DNA from: Panicum virgatum
Lineage: Eukaryota; Streptophyta; Magnoliopsida; Poales; Poaceae
DNA length: 64,000 bases
Assembly (NCBI RefSeq): GCF_016808335.1
Contig: NC_053149.1
Location: forward strand, 24,589,238-24,653,237
Direction of reading: 5' to 3'
The translations under genes and the position numbers were made by a program. Within the stretch, counting starts at the first letter, position 1, and every line of letters begins with the position of its first letter. This document shows, piece by piece, positions 54,666-64,000 of this stretch. A model generated the notes under the pieces. It ran no database searches, was not told the origin of the DNA, and worked only from the letters and a program-made list of their open reading frames with translations.

Positions 54666-55137
54666 AGCTGGGCTGGCTAGCAAAGAGATCTGGATATGTC
54701 TTCCTCAGCTCATCCTCTCGCTCCCATGTAGCCTCAGCTTCACTGTGATGACTCCACTGAACTCTGCACATCTTGATGCGCTTGTTCCAGGTAACCCTCT
54801 CTGATGTCTCCAGAATCTTCACCGGATGCTCAGTATAAGTCAGATCTTCCTGCACATCGACTCCATCCAGGGGTGCCTGCTCCTCGGGTACTCGCAAACA
54901 CCTCTTCAGCTGAGATATATGGAAGACATCATGAACTCCCGAGAGGCTGAGAGGTAACTCCAGGCGATAAGCAACTTCGCCTTTCCGCTCTAGCACCTTG
55001 AATGGCCCCACATACCGAGGTGCTAACTTCCCCTTGACATTAAATCTGCGGATTCCTCTCATCGGAGACACCTTCAGATACACATAATCACCAACACTGA
55101 AGGTCAGGTCTCTCCGCTTGCCATCAGCATAGCTCTT
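54664..55137 (-). pseudogene. Integrase C-terminus and chromodomain of T2
   Basis: After the TAG at 55138-55140 the frame resumes with KSYADGKRRDLTFSVGDYVY and LKVSPMRGIRRFNVKGKLAP, the integrase C-terminal (GPY/F) module: YVGPFKVLERKGEVAYRLEL. DVFHISQLKRCLRVP follows. The end is chromodomain-like: TEHPVKILETSERVTWNKRI, VQWSHHSEAEATWEREDELR and a terminal KTYPDLF. Chromodomains steer chromoviruses toward heterochromatin. The domain itself is intact, but it is separated from the catalytic core by the nonsense codon. Confidence 0.85.
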
Positions 55138-56388
55138 CTATCTGCTCTGTGCAATCCTCAGATTTTCTCGCACAGCCTGAACCATCTGCTCTGCATCATC
55201 TATGATCTCAAGGCCAAAGAGCTGCTTCTCACCAATCTGATCCCAATAGAGAGGAGTCCTGCACTTTCTGCCATACAAGGCCTCAAAGGGGGACTTCTTC
55301 AGACTGGCCTGATAGCTGTTGTTATATGAGAACTCAGCATATGACAGGCACTTATCCCAGCTAGTACCGTACTGAATGGCACAAGCTCTCAGCATATCCT
55401 CCAACACTTGGTTGGTTCTCTCTGTCTGCCCATCTGTCTGAGGGTGATAAGCCGTACTGAAATGCAGCTTCGTATCCAACGAATCATGGAGCTGCTCCCA
55501 GAACCGAGAAGTGAACTGAGACCCTCTATCAGATATAATCTTCTTGGGCACACCATGTAAGCAGACAATCCGAGAGATGTACAACTCTGCCAGTCTAGCA
55601 CCGGAGTAAGTAGTGTTCACTGGAATGAAGTGAGCAACTTTCGTCAGACGATCCACTACTACCCAAATGGAGTTGTACCCTTTCTGAGTACGAGGCAATC
55701 CAACAATGAAGTCCATAGTGATTTCCTCCCATTTCCACTCTGGAATCTTCAAAGGCTGTAACAGACCTGCTGGCCTCTGATGCTCAGCCTTGACACGCTG
55801 ACAGGTGTCACAAATAGCCACGTACTCTGCCACTGAACGCTTCATCCCATACCACCAGAAATGTTCCTTCAGATCATAATACATCTTCATGCTGCCCGGA
55901 TGAATAGAGTAAGCTGTACCATGGGCCTCACTCAGAATCAACTTCCGGAGATCATGCACATCAGGCACGCAGATCCGGTTCTTGTACCACAAGGTACCCT
56001 GATCATCCTCTCTGAAATGAGGAGCCTTGCCCTTCTTGAGCAACTCACGAATCTCCTGCAGCTTCTCATCATCTTTCTGATGCTGCCTGATCTCTGACTC
56101 TAGAGTCGGTATTGCCTCAAATGCTGCACTGGAGGTATGATGCAAGAAGCCCAGACTCAACTGCTCGAACTCCTCGCATAACTCTGGAGGCATCTGGAAA
56201 GCCACGGCCATGTTGACATAACTTCTTCTGCTCAGAGCATCTGCTACAACATTGGCCTTGCCCGGATGATAGTGAATCTCCAGGTCATAATCCTTGACCA
56301 ACTCCAGCCATCTCCTCTGCCGCATGTTCAGCTCATTCTGCGTGAAAATATACTTGAGGCTCTTGTGATCAGTGTAGATATCACACCG
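55138..56388 (-). pseudogene. RNase H end and integrase of T2
   Basis: It follows the TAG at 56389-56391. The first part ([30 protein letters not shown]) ends the RNase H module. The integrase HHCC domain is seen in [14 protein letters not shown] and [12 protein letters not shown]. The core triad lies in [20 protein letters not shown] and [12 protein letters not shown] (Asp, Asp, Glu). [15 protein letters not shown] is the diagnostic Gypsy signature. The frame closes at a TAG (55138-55140) before the C-terminal module. Catalytic residues are all present. Confidence 0.88.
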
Positions 56389-58020
56389 CTACCCATACAA
56401 GTAATGCCTCCAAATCTTCAGAGCATGCACAACTGCGGCTAACTCAAGATCATGAGTGGGATAGTTCAGCTCATGCCGACGTAACTGCCGTGAAGCATAA
56501 GCAATCACTCTGCCCTCCTGCATCAGAACACACCCAAGACCATCCTTCGAAGCATCACAATACACCGTGAACCTCTTCGTCTGGTCTGGCAGAGTCAGGA
56601 CTGGCGCCGTAGTCAACCTCTTCTTCAGCTCATCAAAGGCCCTCTGACGCTCATCAGTCCACACGAAAGCCACATTTTTCTCCAGCAAAGAAGTCAAAGG
56701 CTTCGCGATCTTGGAGAAATTCTCAATGAACCTCCGATAATATCCAGCTAAGCCCAAGAATGACCTGACTTCCTTGACTGTCTGCGGTGTCTCCCACTCT
56801 AGTACATCCTTCACCTTGCTCGGATCAATAGCAATGCCTCCCTGGGAGATAACATGACCGAGGAATGGAACCTCGTCAATCCAGAACTCGCACTTGCTGA
56901 ACTTGGCATACAACTGATTCTCTCTCAATCTCTGCAACACGAGCCTCAGATGCTCCTCATGCTCTTCTTTTGTCTTGGAGAAGATCAGAATATCATCAAT
57001 GAAAATCACCACAAAGACATCCAGATAATCCATGAAGACCATGTTCATCAGATGCATGAAGAAAGTCGGGGCATTAGTCAAGCCGAAGGACATGACCGTA
57101 TACTCATATAGCCCGTACTTGCAGGTGAATGCCGTCTTCGGAATATCCCCAGGACGGATTCTCAGCTGAAAATAGCCCGAACGAAGATCAATCTTCGAGA
57201 ATATACGAGCACCTCGAAGCAGATCGAAGAGATCCTCAATACGGGGCAGTGGATGCTTGTTCTTGATAATGACTGCATTCAGCTCCCGATAATCCACACA
57301 CATCCTCTTCGAGCCATCCTTCTTATCTACCAGCAATAATGGAAAAGCCCAAGGAGAGAAGCTGCGACGGATATAGCCCTTGGCTAGCAACTCATCAATA
57401 GTCTTCTTAACCTCTTCATGCTCTATAGGTGCCATACGGTAGGGCCGCTTTGCAATAGGAGCTGTGCCAGGCAAGAGATCAATACAAAACTCAATGGCGC
57501 GTTCAGGCGGCATACCTGGCAGATCATCCGGAAAGACATCTGGGAATTCAGACACCACGCGAATACCGTCCGTGGGTCTAGCCTCCATCTGATGAAGAAA
57601 TCCAGAAGGCTCTACTGCACTGATAACAACCTCTTGGCCACTGGAAGCTGATAGCAAAACTGTCCTCTGAGCACAATCTATCCGGACTCCCCATTTGGCC
57701 AGAGTCTCCATTCCCAGAATGACATCAATGCCCTTGGTGTCTAGCACCATCAGATCAGTACAGAACTCTACTCCCCTCAAAGAAACACTGACTCTCGGGC
57801 AGTAAGTGTGAGACCTCAACTGTCCTCCCGGTGAAGATACTAACAGGCACCTCTTTAATGTGCTAGTATGAATACCATGATGCTCGACAAAAGACTGAGT
57901 AATGAAGGAATGCGTAGCACCAGTATCGAAAAGCACTGTAGCTGGATATGAATTAACCATGAACGTACCAATAACCACGTTGGGAGCCTCGGCCGCTGAC
58001 TCGGCCGTCACGTGGTTCAC
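56389..58020 (-). pseudogene. Protease, reverse transcriptase and RNase H of T2
   Basis: The protease carries [10 protein letters not shown] at residues 31-40 and [14 protein letters not shown] has [45 protein letters not shown] and the catalytic FIDD (about residues 340-343 in [13 protein letters not shown]). RNase H starts [17 protein letters not shown] (catalytic Asp about 489). A TAG at 56389-56391 breaks the chain after HYLYG, where relatives often have Asn or Gln. The domains are otherwise well preserved, which suggests a fairly recent insertion. It would copy the element RNA into DNA. Confidence 0.9.
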
Positions 58021-59252
58021 TCTGCCCTGAAGTGGCGCCCTGGGCTGAGCTGGGCGCCCCTGCTGTCCCGCCTGTGCCTTCCAGGGGCAAGCGTTGGCGT
58101 AGTGCCCCGGCTAGCCGCAGTGAAAGCAGGTACGAGGGGGTCCCTGAGCCTGCTGTCCGGTAGGAGCTGCCGGACGTGGAGCCTGCGGTGCCGGTAGAGC
58201 AGTACGAGCCGGAGGTGCCGGTAACCTCGGGCCCTGACCTGCCTGCTACTGTCGAGGCGGGTACTGCTGCGGTGGCCTCTGCTGGTACTGCTGAGGAGGC
58301 CGGTACTGCTGCTGGTACTGCTGGGGCTGCTGGAGGCGTGGACGAGTGTTGCTGCCGGAAGCAACAGGGACAATCTTCCTCTTCTTGTCCTCCATCTCCA
58401 AGTGCTTGCGCTCAGTGTTGAGCGCGCTGTCAACCAGATGATTGAAGTCGTCGAAGCGGAGGTTGAGTAGCGCGTACTGGAGGTAGTCCTCAAGGCCCTC
58501 CATGAAGTGCTCCTACTTCTTGCGGTCATCCGCAACATCGGCAGGGGCATAGCGAGCAAGCTGCAGAAAGCGATCACGATACTCCGTGACCGACATAGTC
58601 CCCTGAAGTGACAAAGACCGATAGATATCGAAAGATTAACTCAAGATTCATAAGGATAGAACAAGGGGCATTAGCTCAAAAGAAACCGCTGAATGATTAT
58701 GTTTGAGATTACCTGCTTCAGTACAAGGAACTCCTTCTGCTTCATCTTCATAACGCCCGAGGGGACGTTGTGGCTGCGGAAACGCTCTCTGAACTGGAGC
58801 CAAGTGAGAGCCTCGCGGTCGTGAACTGGGTGGGACTCCCACCAGTCCAAAGCTGCCCCTCGCAGCTGTCCTGCTGCGTACAAGACGCGCTCACGATCAT
58901 CGCACTGGGCGATGTCCAGCTGACGCTCCACTGCACGGAGCCAGTCGTCAGCCTGAAGGGGGTCGGACGTGTGAGAAAACGTCGGCGGGTGACCCCTCAG
59001 GAACTCAGCACGCCTGTCGCGAGGCTGCGGCGGTGGAGGAGGTGGAGGCTGAGTGTGAGCCTGCTGAAGTGCCTGAACAGTGTTGTTCAGGGTGGCCATC
59101 ATCTGCATCTGGAGCTGGAAGTACTGCTCCGGAGTCAAAGGTGGAGGCATCGGGATCCCGGTCCCCTGGGTATTCTGACCCTGGTTGTTCTGCCCCTGCT
59201 GGTCAGAACCACGCCTGGTGTTCACCATCTGATTTTGGACAAAAGATTTCAC
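58021..59252 (-). pseudogene. Gag of T2, with candidate intron and two nonsense codons
   Basis: The start is near 59252 (MKSFVQNQMVNTRRGSD). A Gln/Asn- and Pro-rich N-terminus (runs of Gln, then Pro) precedes the gag core: FLRGHPPTFSHTSDPLQADD, QLDIAQCDDRERVLYAAGQL and LTWLQFRERFRSHNVP. At LVLKQ the frame meets a GT...AG segment (58712-58603). Beyond it SVTEYRDRFLQLARYAP continues the same domain in phase. TAG codons lie at 58513-58515 and inside the CCHC knuckle (58111-58113, between CFHCG and PGHYANAC). A Gln/Tyr-rich tract (about 58240-58340) separates core and knuckle. It is non-functional as it stands. Confidence 0.82.
58603..58712 (-). other. Candidate spliceosomal intron in T2 gag
   Basis: 110 bases on the minus strand, starting GTAATC and ending CTTTGTCACTTCAG. 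It is AT-rich against GC-rich coding flanks, with several stops inside. Removing it joins LVLKQ to GTMSVTEYRD in phase 0, which is how uninterrupted Tekay Gag proteins read as I know them. This is inferred from sequence alone. It could instead be a small insertion that happens to have splice-like ends. Confidence 0.6.
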
Positions 59253-59524
59253 GAGTAAGGATATTGCAGGAATAAATTCAGATGGATATGATAACTCTTT
59301 GCGGAAAAAGATTCAGCCATGATAAAGTAGATAGGATAGAGTGGACTGTTTTACCCCCAACGATCTAACTCATTTTATTAATTAGTTAACTTTAACATCT
59401 GAGTGATTTTTTTAAACAAATTTAAACTACTAAGCTATGCAATCATTCAAAAATCCAAATCAAACATGTAGCATAATAACAAACAGACAATTTTCACGAC
59501 TTAGCCACTAATCAAACATGTAGC
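59253..59524 (-). other. Leader of T2 ending in a filler junction
   Basis: AT-rich non-coding leader of T2. It ends in an 18-base string (59510-59527) that copies 59458-59475, immediately before the D LTR remnant. No PBS is visible, so the deletion removed it. Confidence 0.6.
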
Positions 59525-59726
59525 ATAGAGTTCACCCACTAATCTATATATTCTCTCACTCACCGCCTTCCCTGCGGAAATATAAATGACACCCCAGTAT
59601 ACTCCCGGGTAAAATGCTACAGCTGTATTCCGTGCGCTTGCGGATTTATTCGTGGTTCATGAAATACTGCCACCCCAAATTGGCGTCTGTGGGCGTCATC
59701 GCTGGTGACGTTGGTAGGCGCCAACA
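59525..59726 (+). repeat. Remnant of the 3' LTR of D
   Basis: 202 bases matching 50552-50753 with few differences, ending GGCGCCAACA. S sequence follows after ACATG. Confidence 0.85.
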
Positions 59727-60759
59727 ACATGCGCTGATATGTCACTGGGATTCCCATCCCGAGGTGTGAGAGTCTTCCTGAACAGCTTGTTCAGAACAGA
59801 GTAGTAAGTGTAAAACCCCGTGACCTTGCCTACATCGCCCACTCTATCTCTCGGATACATAAATGTCACCTGATCGGCTGACAGAGGTGTGTCAAAGTGT
59901 ATCTTAGAACGATCCACGTCCTCAGCATCGAGTCCCAAGTACCGACATGAAGTAGGGAAGGAACACTGGTAACGCTGTCCCTTTGTCATCCAGTAAATGG
60001 TTCTCTCATTATCATTCTGTGGATCATGCCCAAAATATACTGTTCCAATCATGCTGGAACCCCATGATGTCCTTGATGTATCTATCCTGACACATCTGAG
60101 CCACCTCATCACAAATCTCATTACTCAAATTTGACATGTGATTCCAATCCACCCACTGAGCCTCTAAGGCAATCCCTGCCTTGGCTAGAATAATAGACTG
60201 GTAGAAATCCTACTGAAAGCGCGTATGGAATCTGTAGTCAATTGTGTCCGTTGGGACATCCAAAGAACTCTGCCGCTGTCATGCCAGTGTTATAGTAGCT
60301 GACCATCTCTACACCGACCAGCCTAACAGGTACCTGAAATCCTGGAGTCACCAGAGGACCCTCCAAGTCTGAGCTGCCAGCTGCACTCTCCTCTGATCTG
60401 TCATCACTATCATCATCAACATCATCATCTTCCTCTTCCTCATCCATGTCATCTCTCTCACTCTCATCATCACTGCCATCTCTAGGATCCCTCAAGTAAG
60501 GCTCGTCCGCCTCTGTGTCATTTCTAGATGACTCATCAACGTCCATCTGTTATGCCCCTGACATGGCCCTTCTAGGCCTCAACTCTCGCTGACTAGGAGC
60601 TGCTGCATGAGATGGTGAAGCTAAAACCACAGCTACTGCCTCGGTACCACCACTACTCGAGGCACTGCCAAGTACTGGTGCATCTCGATCCTCATTGCGT
60701 TTGCTTCTCTTCTCACGATTCTTGTAAAAAGATTCTCGTACTGATTCATGATGTCCAAC
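59727..60759 (-). pseudogene. Env-like frame of S, N-terminal and central part
   Basis: Reading from 60759, a Ser/Arg-rich start (SAAAPSQRELRPRRAMSG within frame) is followed by a TAA. Next is a very acidic segment (MDVDESSRNDTEADEPYLRD, then Asp/Glu runs), a PVRLVGVEMVSYYNTG motif, a frame break near 60238, and a TAG at 60210-60212 inside FHTRFQ-DFYQSI. The core has IDTSRTSWGSS in one frame, TVYFGHDPQNDNERTIYWMT, RYLGLDAEDVDRSKIHFDTP and GFYTYYSVLNKLFRKTLTPR, and runs into the D junction. A TATCTCAG acceptor-like string precedes it (60760-60767). It is distantly ATHILA ORF-1-like with unknown function. Confidence 0.62.
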
Positions 60760-62953
60760 CTGAGATAGGAAGTATTTATGGTGGGATTAGATCATGAGAA
60801 GCAAACCACAAGATCTAGATAGAAAGTATTTAGAATGCACTAGAAATAGAGATTCTTCTGCTTTGTCAGCAACAGACCGGTCAGACCGATCGGATGGATC
60901 GGTCAGACTGGTCCCTGACAGAAAATGGACAAGTCTCGATTTGAAGGATTGATACAAGAATAAGTTGCTAGATAAAGATGAGGAGCGAATGTAAAGACAT
61001 CTAGCAGTATTTTGGAGCAGAAAAAGGCTTAAATCCGAGAGTTTAGGTTCTGGCCAGACCGACCGGTCTGACCGCTCGGGCGGACCGGTCTGACCGCTCG
61101 GGCTGCACATGAGCCCTAGGATTTGATTCCCATCAATGTAGTTCGTGAAAGGTTTTGATCTCTTAGAGGAAGGTTCCTAGGCCTAGCAAGAACTACTTGA
61201 GCTAAGGAATTGAAAAGATATGCACGTGCTAAGAGATCGGGCGACAGTAACATTTGATACCTTGGGAGAAAGATGAACTCGTGAAGGACTCCAAAAACCG
61301 GCCGCACCACGGGTCAATCCGCCCCTTCTAACCCCAAAGCACGTGATGAAGCAATCAAACTTGGGGTAGAACACCAAATCCACAAAGGAGTGGAGAATGT
61401 GAGAGGAGAGGCGGCGCACGGGTGAAAGAGGAAGAGTGTCGGTGGCAGAGTGGTAAAAAGTGAAAAGTTATGACAGTTTGACCCCGGGGTGGGGTAAATG
61501 GAAGTTACAGCCAAAGACCGGTCGGACCGGTCCGTTGGACCGGTCAGACCGGTCGCACACTGAGTGCAAGAAAAGATGTCTAGAGTATCCGGGAAAAATT
61601 CCGGAGATTTCGGACTAGGTCCGGACAATCCGGGCTGAATTCCAGAGAATCCGGGATTTTGTCAAAAAGAGTTTTTGGATAGATAATTTCTTGGTTAAAT
61701 GGTTAGGCACCTCCAAATATTATATTTTTTGACCTTATGTGCTAACCATAGGATGAGATGGGAAGAAGAGAACTAATTTAGGAGCATTTTGATGAAAAAT
61801 ATTTTTCCGAATCAAGAGCTCCTTGTTACTTCCAAGGAAGATATGATTTTTCTAATATAACTAGTCCTTGGATGAGAGAAGTGATATGGATGAAGATCTA
61901 TGGACTTGAGAAAATCTCACCACTTGTGACTAGCCATCAAACAATCAATGAGAACTATAGCCACAAGTAGATTGATACGGTCACAAAGACCAAGATCCAA
62001 ATATTTTTTCAGATTGGACACACAACCTATCATGCTAGTTGAGTTTTTCAAAACATCCATCCTACAACACTCATAGCATGCAACAAGTCAAGTTATACCA
62101 CACTAGAGGATTTAGCACAAACCTTACACAATTTTACGCAACGTTGACACTTAGTCACAAATAGGAAGGTTTTAACTAAATATCTAGGTGACAAGATTTC
62201 TTGAACTTGATGCACACAAATGCATACACTAGCATGACAATATGGCCTAGATGCTCAAAGGTAAAACATAAGTGAGTAGAAAACATACCTTTGTCATTTA
62301 GCCACTTAAACTTGTGCATAAGTAATTTAGAAACAACGCTAGCTATTGGATCCATAAAGAGCATAATCAACACAATGAGAGACTACAAATTCACTCGAGG
62401 GAAATGTTAGTCCCAAAGACACAAATTGTAAAGTGATCTCCCCCTAAATAAGTGCATAAGAGTTTTGAATTTCTTTTAGATGCACTTCATCCATATTAAA
62501 GGACGAGGAGAGAGTACTTTGACAATTTGGTCACAAAGCACATAAAAGGATATTTAAGTGAAATTGATTCTCTTACTGCCTGTAGTACATGACCCCATGA
62601 GATGCCTCTTAAGTATATGCACTGAGAAAGAACCTTTTGCACATGGCTTCTTTCTCGTTTCTTCTGTCTGCTACAATTTTTCTGGTTCAGACCGGTCACA
62701 CCAGGCAGAACTGCAGTAGGCCTCAATTTGTCCATGTCTTGTATGCTTGAATGATTTACTAGATAGATTTGCTTATCTGTACTAAAACAAGACATTGCTC
62801 TACACAAGAGCCATTAAACGCATCTCACAGCATATGGGGAGTAACCCAAAAGAAAATACCTTAGTCACTATTTAGGATGTCACAAGCTCAACACAAGTGA
62901 CACACCTGTACTCACCACAAGTGACTAATGCATGTAGCATTGAAAAAGAGTTA
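60760..62953 (-). other. Long non-coding interval of S between gag and env-like frame
   Basis: 2.2 kb without a credible frame and without pol motifs. It holds many ACCGGT pairs (about 60882, 61060-61095, 61515-61555, 62690) and, at 61590-61665, a cluster of CCGGA/TCCGG words. Its right edge is the gag stop. It may be intron-like if the env-like frame is expressed by splicing. Confidence 0.5.
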
Positions 62954-64000
62954 CCGAGATGACATTGGCCCTACAACGTTAGCCACAATAGGCTTGGGAT
63001 AGCCCTTATGCTAATATTGGGTGACTTGATCACCTTAGTAGCATAAGTACTCATCTTGTCCTTCCCAAGTTTAGTAAAGTCATATTGAACAAGTTTTGAA
63101 TTTGGCAATTTACCGTTTGGGCAATCCTTGCTCATATGACCTTTCGCTCGACAAGTGTAGCAAATTCGGTGTTTAAGCTTGACGAATGTGCTCTTGACTT
63201 GCTTTTTGTACTTCTGAGCATCAATTTGCTTCTTGAGTGGGAGAGTGAGCTTTGTAGGCTTCTTGATGGGTCCTGCAGCACCACTGTCCTGGACCGGTCT
63301 GACCGGTCGGGAGTGACCGATCTGGTCAAACCTGAACTGCTGAGGACAACAGCGAATCATATGCCTATTTTTCCTGCATCCAAAGCACACTCTATTTTCT
63401 GGAAGCTTTCTTTGACTTCTTGAAAGTCGCTCTTCCTCATCGGGCTTGATTTGACAATTTCTCGCATAATGCCCTTTCTCTAGGCATCTATAGCACTTGG
63501 TGTGTCCTAGAGACTTCTTTCTTAGAATCTTGTGCTTGATGCTCTTTTGATCGTGTTGAGGAGTTGAGCTAGTGATGTTTGAACCCTTCTCAAGCTTCTT
63601 GAGAAGGTCTCGCTTGCTCCTTGCCCTTCAACTTGATCGCTTCTTCTTTGAGCCTCTTTACTTCATGCATAAGTTCTTTATTTTCTTGTGCGATAAAGTC
63701 ATCATAAGATTCTACAAATACTTTCTCAATGCTAGATTGGCTTGCTTGAGAACAATATGGTTTAGTACCAGTCAAATCAATTTGAACTTGTGAGCATGTG
63801 CAAGTGTGAGATGGTGGTTCATAGGACTTTACCGTTGTAACCATAACCTCATGAGCCACTTCAAGTGAGACATGTGAGTCCACAAGCTTCTCATAGGATT
63901 TTTTAAGTTCTATATGAGTTCCTTGCAAAGCCACACGCTCACTAATGAGCTTCTCCAACTTGGCTTTGAGAACTTGATTCTCCTTCTCTAAAGAGTCAAT
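62954..64000 (-). pseudogene. Gag of S (Sirevirus-like), C-terminal part with three zinc knuckles
   Basis: The frame enters from beyond the window with a coiled-coil region: MEKLISERVALQGTHIELKK, KLVDSHVSLEVAHEVMVT and ENKELMHEVKRLKEEAIKLK. A frameshift near 63595 leads to three CCHC boxes: CYRCLEKGHYARNC (about 63460-63501), CFGCRKNRHMIRCC (63349-63390) and CYTCRAKGHMSKDC. The last part, KLPNSKLVQYDFTKLGKDKM, is followed by a second frameshift and a stop at about 62954. Multiple knuckles after a coiled coil are typical of this gag family. In an autonomous Sirevirus, pol would follow at once; here it does not. Confidence 0.78.

Larger units (their letters stand above)
51117..59524 (-). mobile_element. 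T2: Tekay/Del-type chromovirus nested in D, 5' LTR deleted
   Basis: In minus order: leader, gag (59252 to about 58020) with a candidate intron, protease-RT-RNase H (58020-56389), RNase H end and integrase (56388-55138), chromodomain (55137-54664), hairpin and PPT, and 3' LTR (54627-51117). The 5' LTR and PBS are missing: the leader passes into the D 3' LTR remnant at about 59525. Left flank ACACC (51112-51116). The LTR is the same family as T1. Four in-frame stops interrupt coding and all are TAG. The domain order PR-RT-RH-IN-chromodomain identifies a chromovirus. Confidence 0.9.
45733..59726 (+). mobile_element. D: ATHILA-type Ty3-Gypsy element inserted in the env-like frame of S
   Basis: It has an intact 5' LTR (45733-50753, interrupted by a solo Tekay LTR), PBS (50762-50780), the start of gag (50901-51116), then T2 (51117-about 59524), and a 202-base remnant of the 3' LTR. 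The flanks GCATG (45728-45732) and ACATG (59727-59731) agree at four of five bases, fitting one target duplication with a later mutation. S coding continues across the two flanks. Most of D's interior was lost with T2's 5' LTR. The Gag start resembles that of B, so D belongs to the A/B group. Confidence 0.8.
12244..64000 (-). mobile_element. S: outermost Sirevirus-like Copia retrotransposon (extends beyond window)
   Basis: S comprises 12244-14778, 44764-45732 and 59727-64000; everything between is later insertion. It has a TGAAAG...CTTTCA LTR, a purine tract on the minus strand beside it, an env-like frame and a Sirevirus-type gag at the right edge. The pieces belong together for three reasons. 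All are in the same orientation. The env-like frame runs across the D insertion with a near-perfect target repeat. Paired ACCGGT motifs recur in both the far-left and far-right pieces. No protease, integrase, RT or RNase H is present between gag and the env-like frame, so it looks non-autonomous. The 5' LTR is off-window. Confidence 0.72.

Overview
The window is plant nuclear DNA, almost certainly from a grass (Poaceae). The signs are grass-type CACTA, hAT and PIF/Harbinger-like DNA transposons, a GC-rich single-intron bHLH gene, a Sirevirus-like Copia element, ATHILA/Tat-type Ty3-Gypsy elements with tRNA-Asp-like primer sites, and a Tekay/Del-type chromovirus with long TGTAACACCC LTRs. The species cannot be named from sequence alone. 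There is one credible host gene (a bHLH factor, 8208-8909, minus). Nearly everything else is transposable-element DNA.

Left part (1-12243). The 3' end of a CACTA element with Ulp1-like protease exons (1-1316) abuts a hAT transposase fragment (1320-1861). That fragment is fused to a truncated, oppositely oriented CACTA transposase end (about 1859-3702). Next comes a 3.95-kb element with 3-bp TAA target duplications and Harbinger-like inverted repeats (4013-7962), holding GC-rich sequence of unknown origin and an inner inverted-repeat pair. The bHLH gene follows. After it lie a GC-rich block that may be a Pack-MULE (about 9350-11320), AT-rich DNA, and a short coding-like fragment that stops at a retrotransposon edge (12121-12243).

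Right part (12244-64000) is one nest. Outermost is S, a minus-strand Sirevirus-like element: 3' LTR at 12244-14169, gag at the right edge of the window, 5' LTR outside. Two elements sit inside S. A (minus, 14779-44763) is an ATHILA-type gag-PR-env-like element. D (plus, 45733-59726) is a relative of it. A contains B (minus, 16752-26144, same layout as A) and C (plus, 30506-42744, a pol-bearing ATHILA/Tat element). C lost its RT-RNase H region where two Tekay LTR fragments sit (33861-38311). D contains a Tekay solo LTR with a perfect 5-bp duplication (47003-50485) and a Tekay element, T2 (minus, 51117-about 59524). The inferred order is S, then A and D, then B and C, then the Tekay copies. Several nested elements lost one end in deletions that cross the boundary with their host element.

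How the parts relate. A, B and apparently S carry gag and an ATHILA ORF-1-like (env-like) reading frame but no reverse transcriptase or integrase, so they would need enzymes from partners such as C. The observation I would follow first is a PPT-flanking RNA module. A short hairpin with compensating base changes precedes the polypurine tract in A, B, C and T2. A second hairpin occupies the first 37 bases of the LTR in A, B, C and D. Other notable signals are in-frame TAG codons at Gln positions (the CHG deamination signature), templated filler at three truncation junctions, and a candidate intron in the T2 gag gene.
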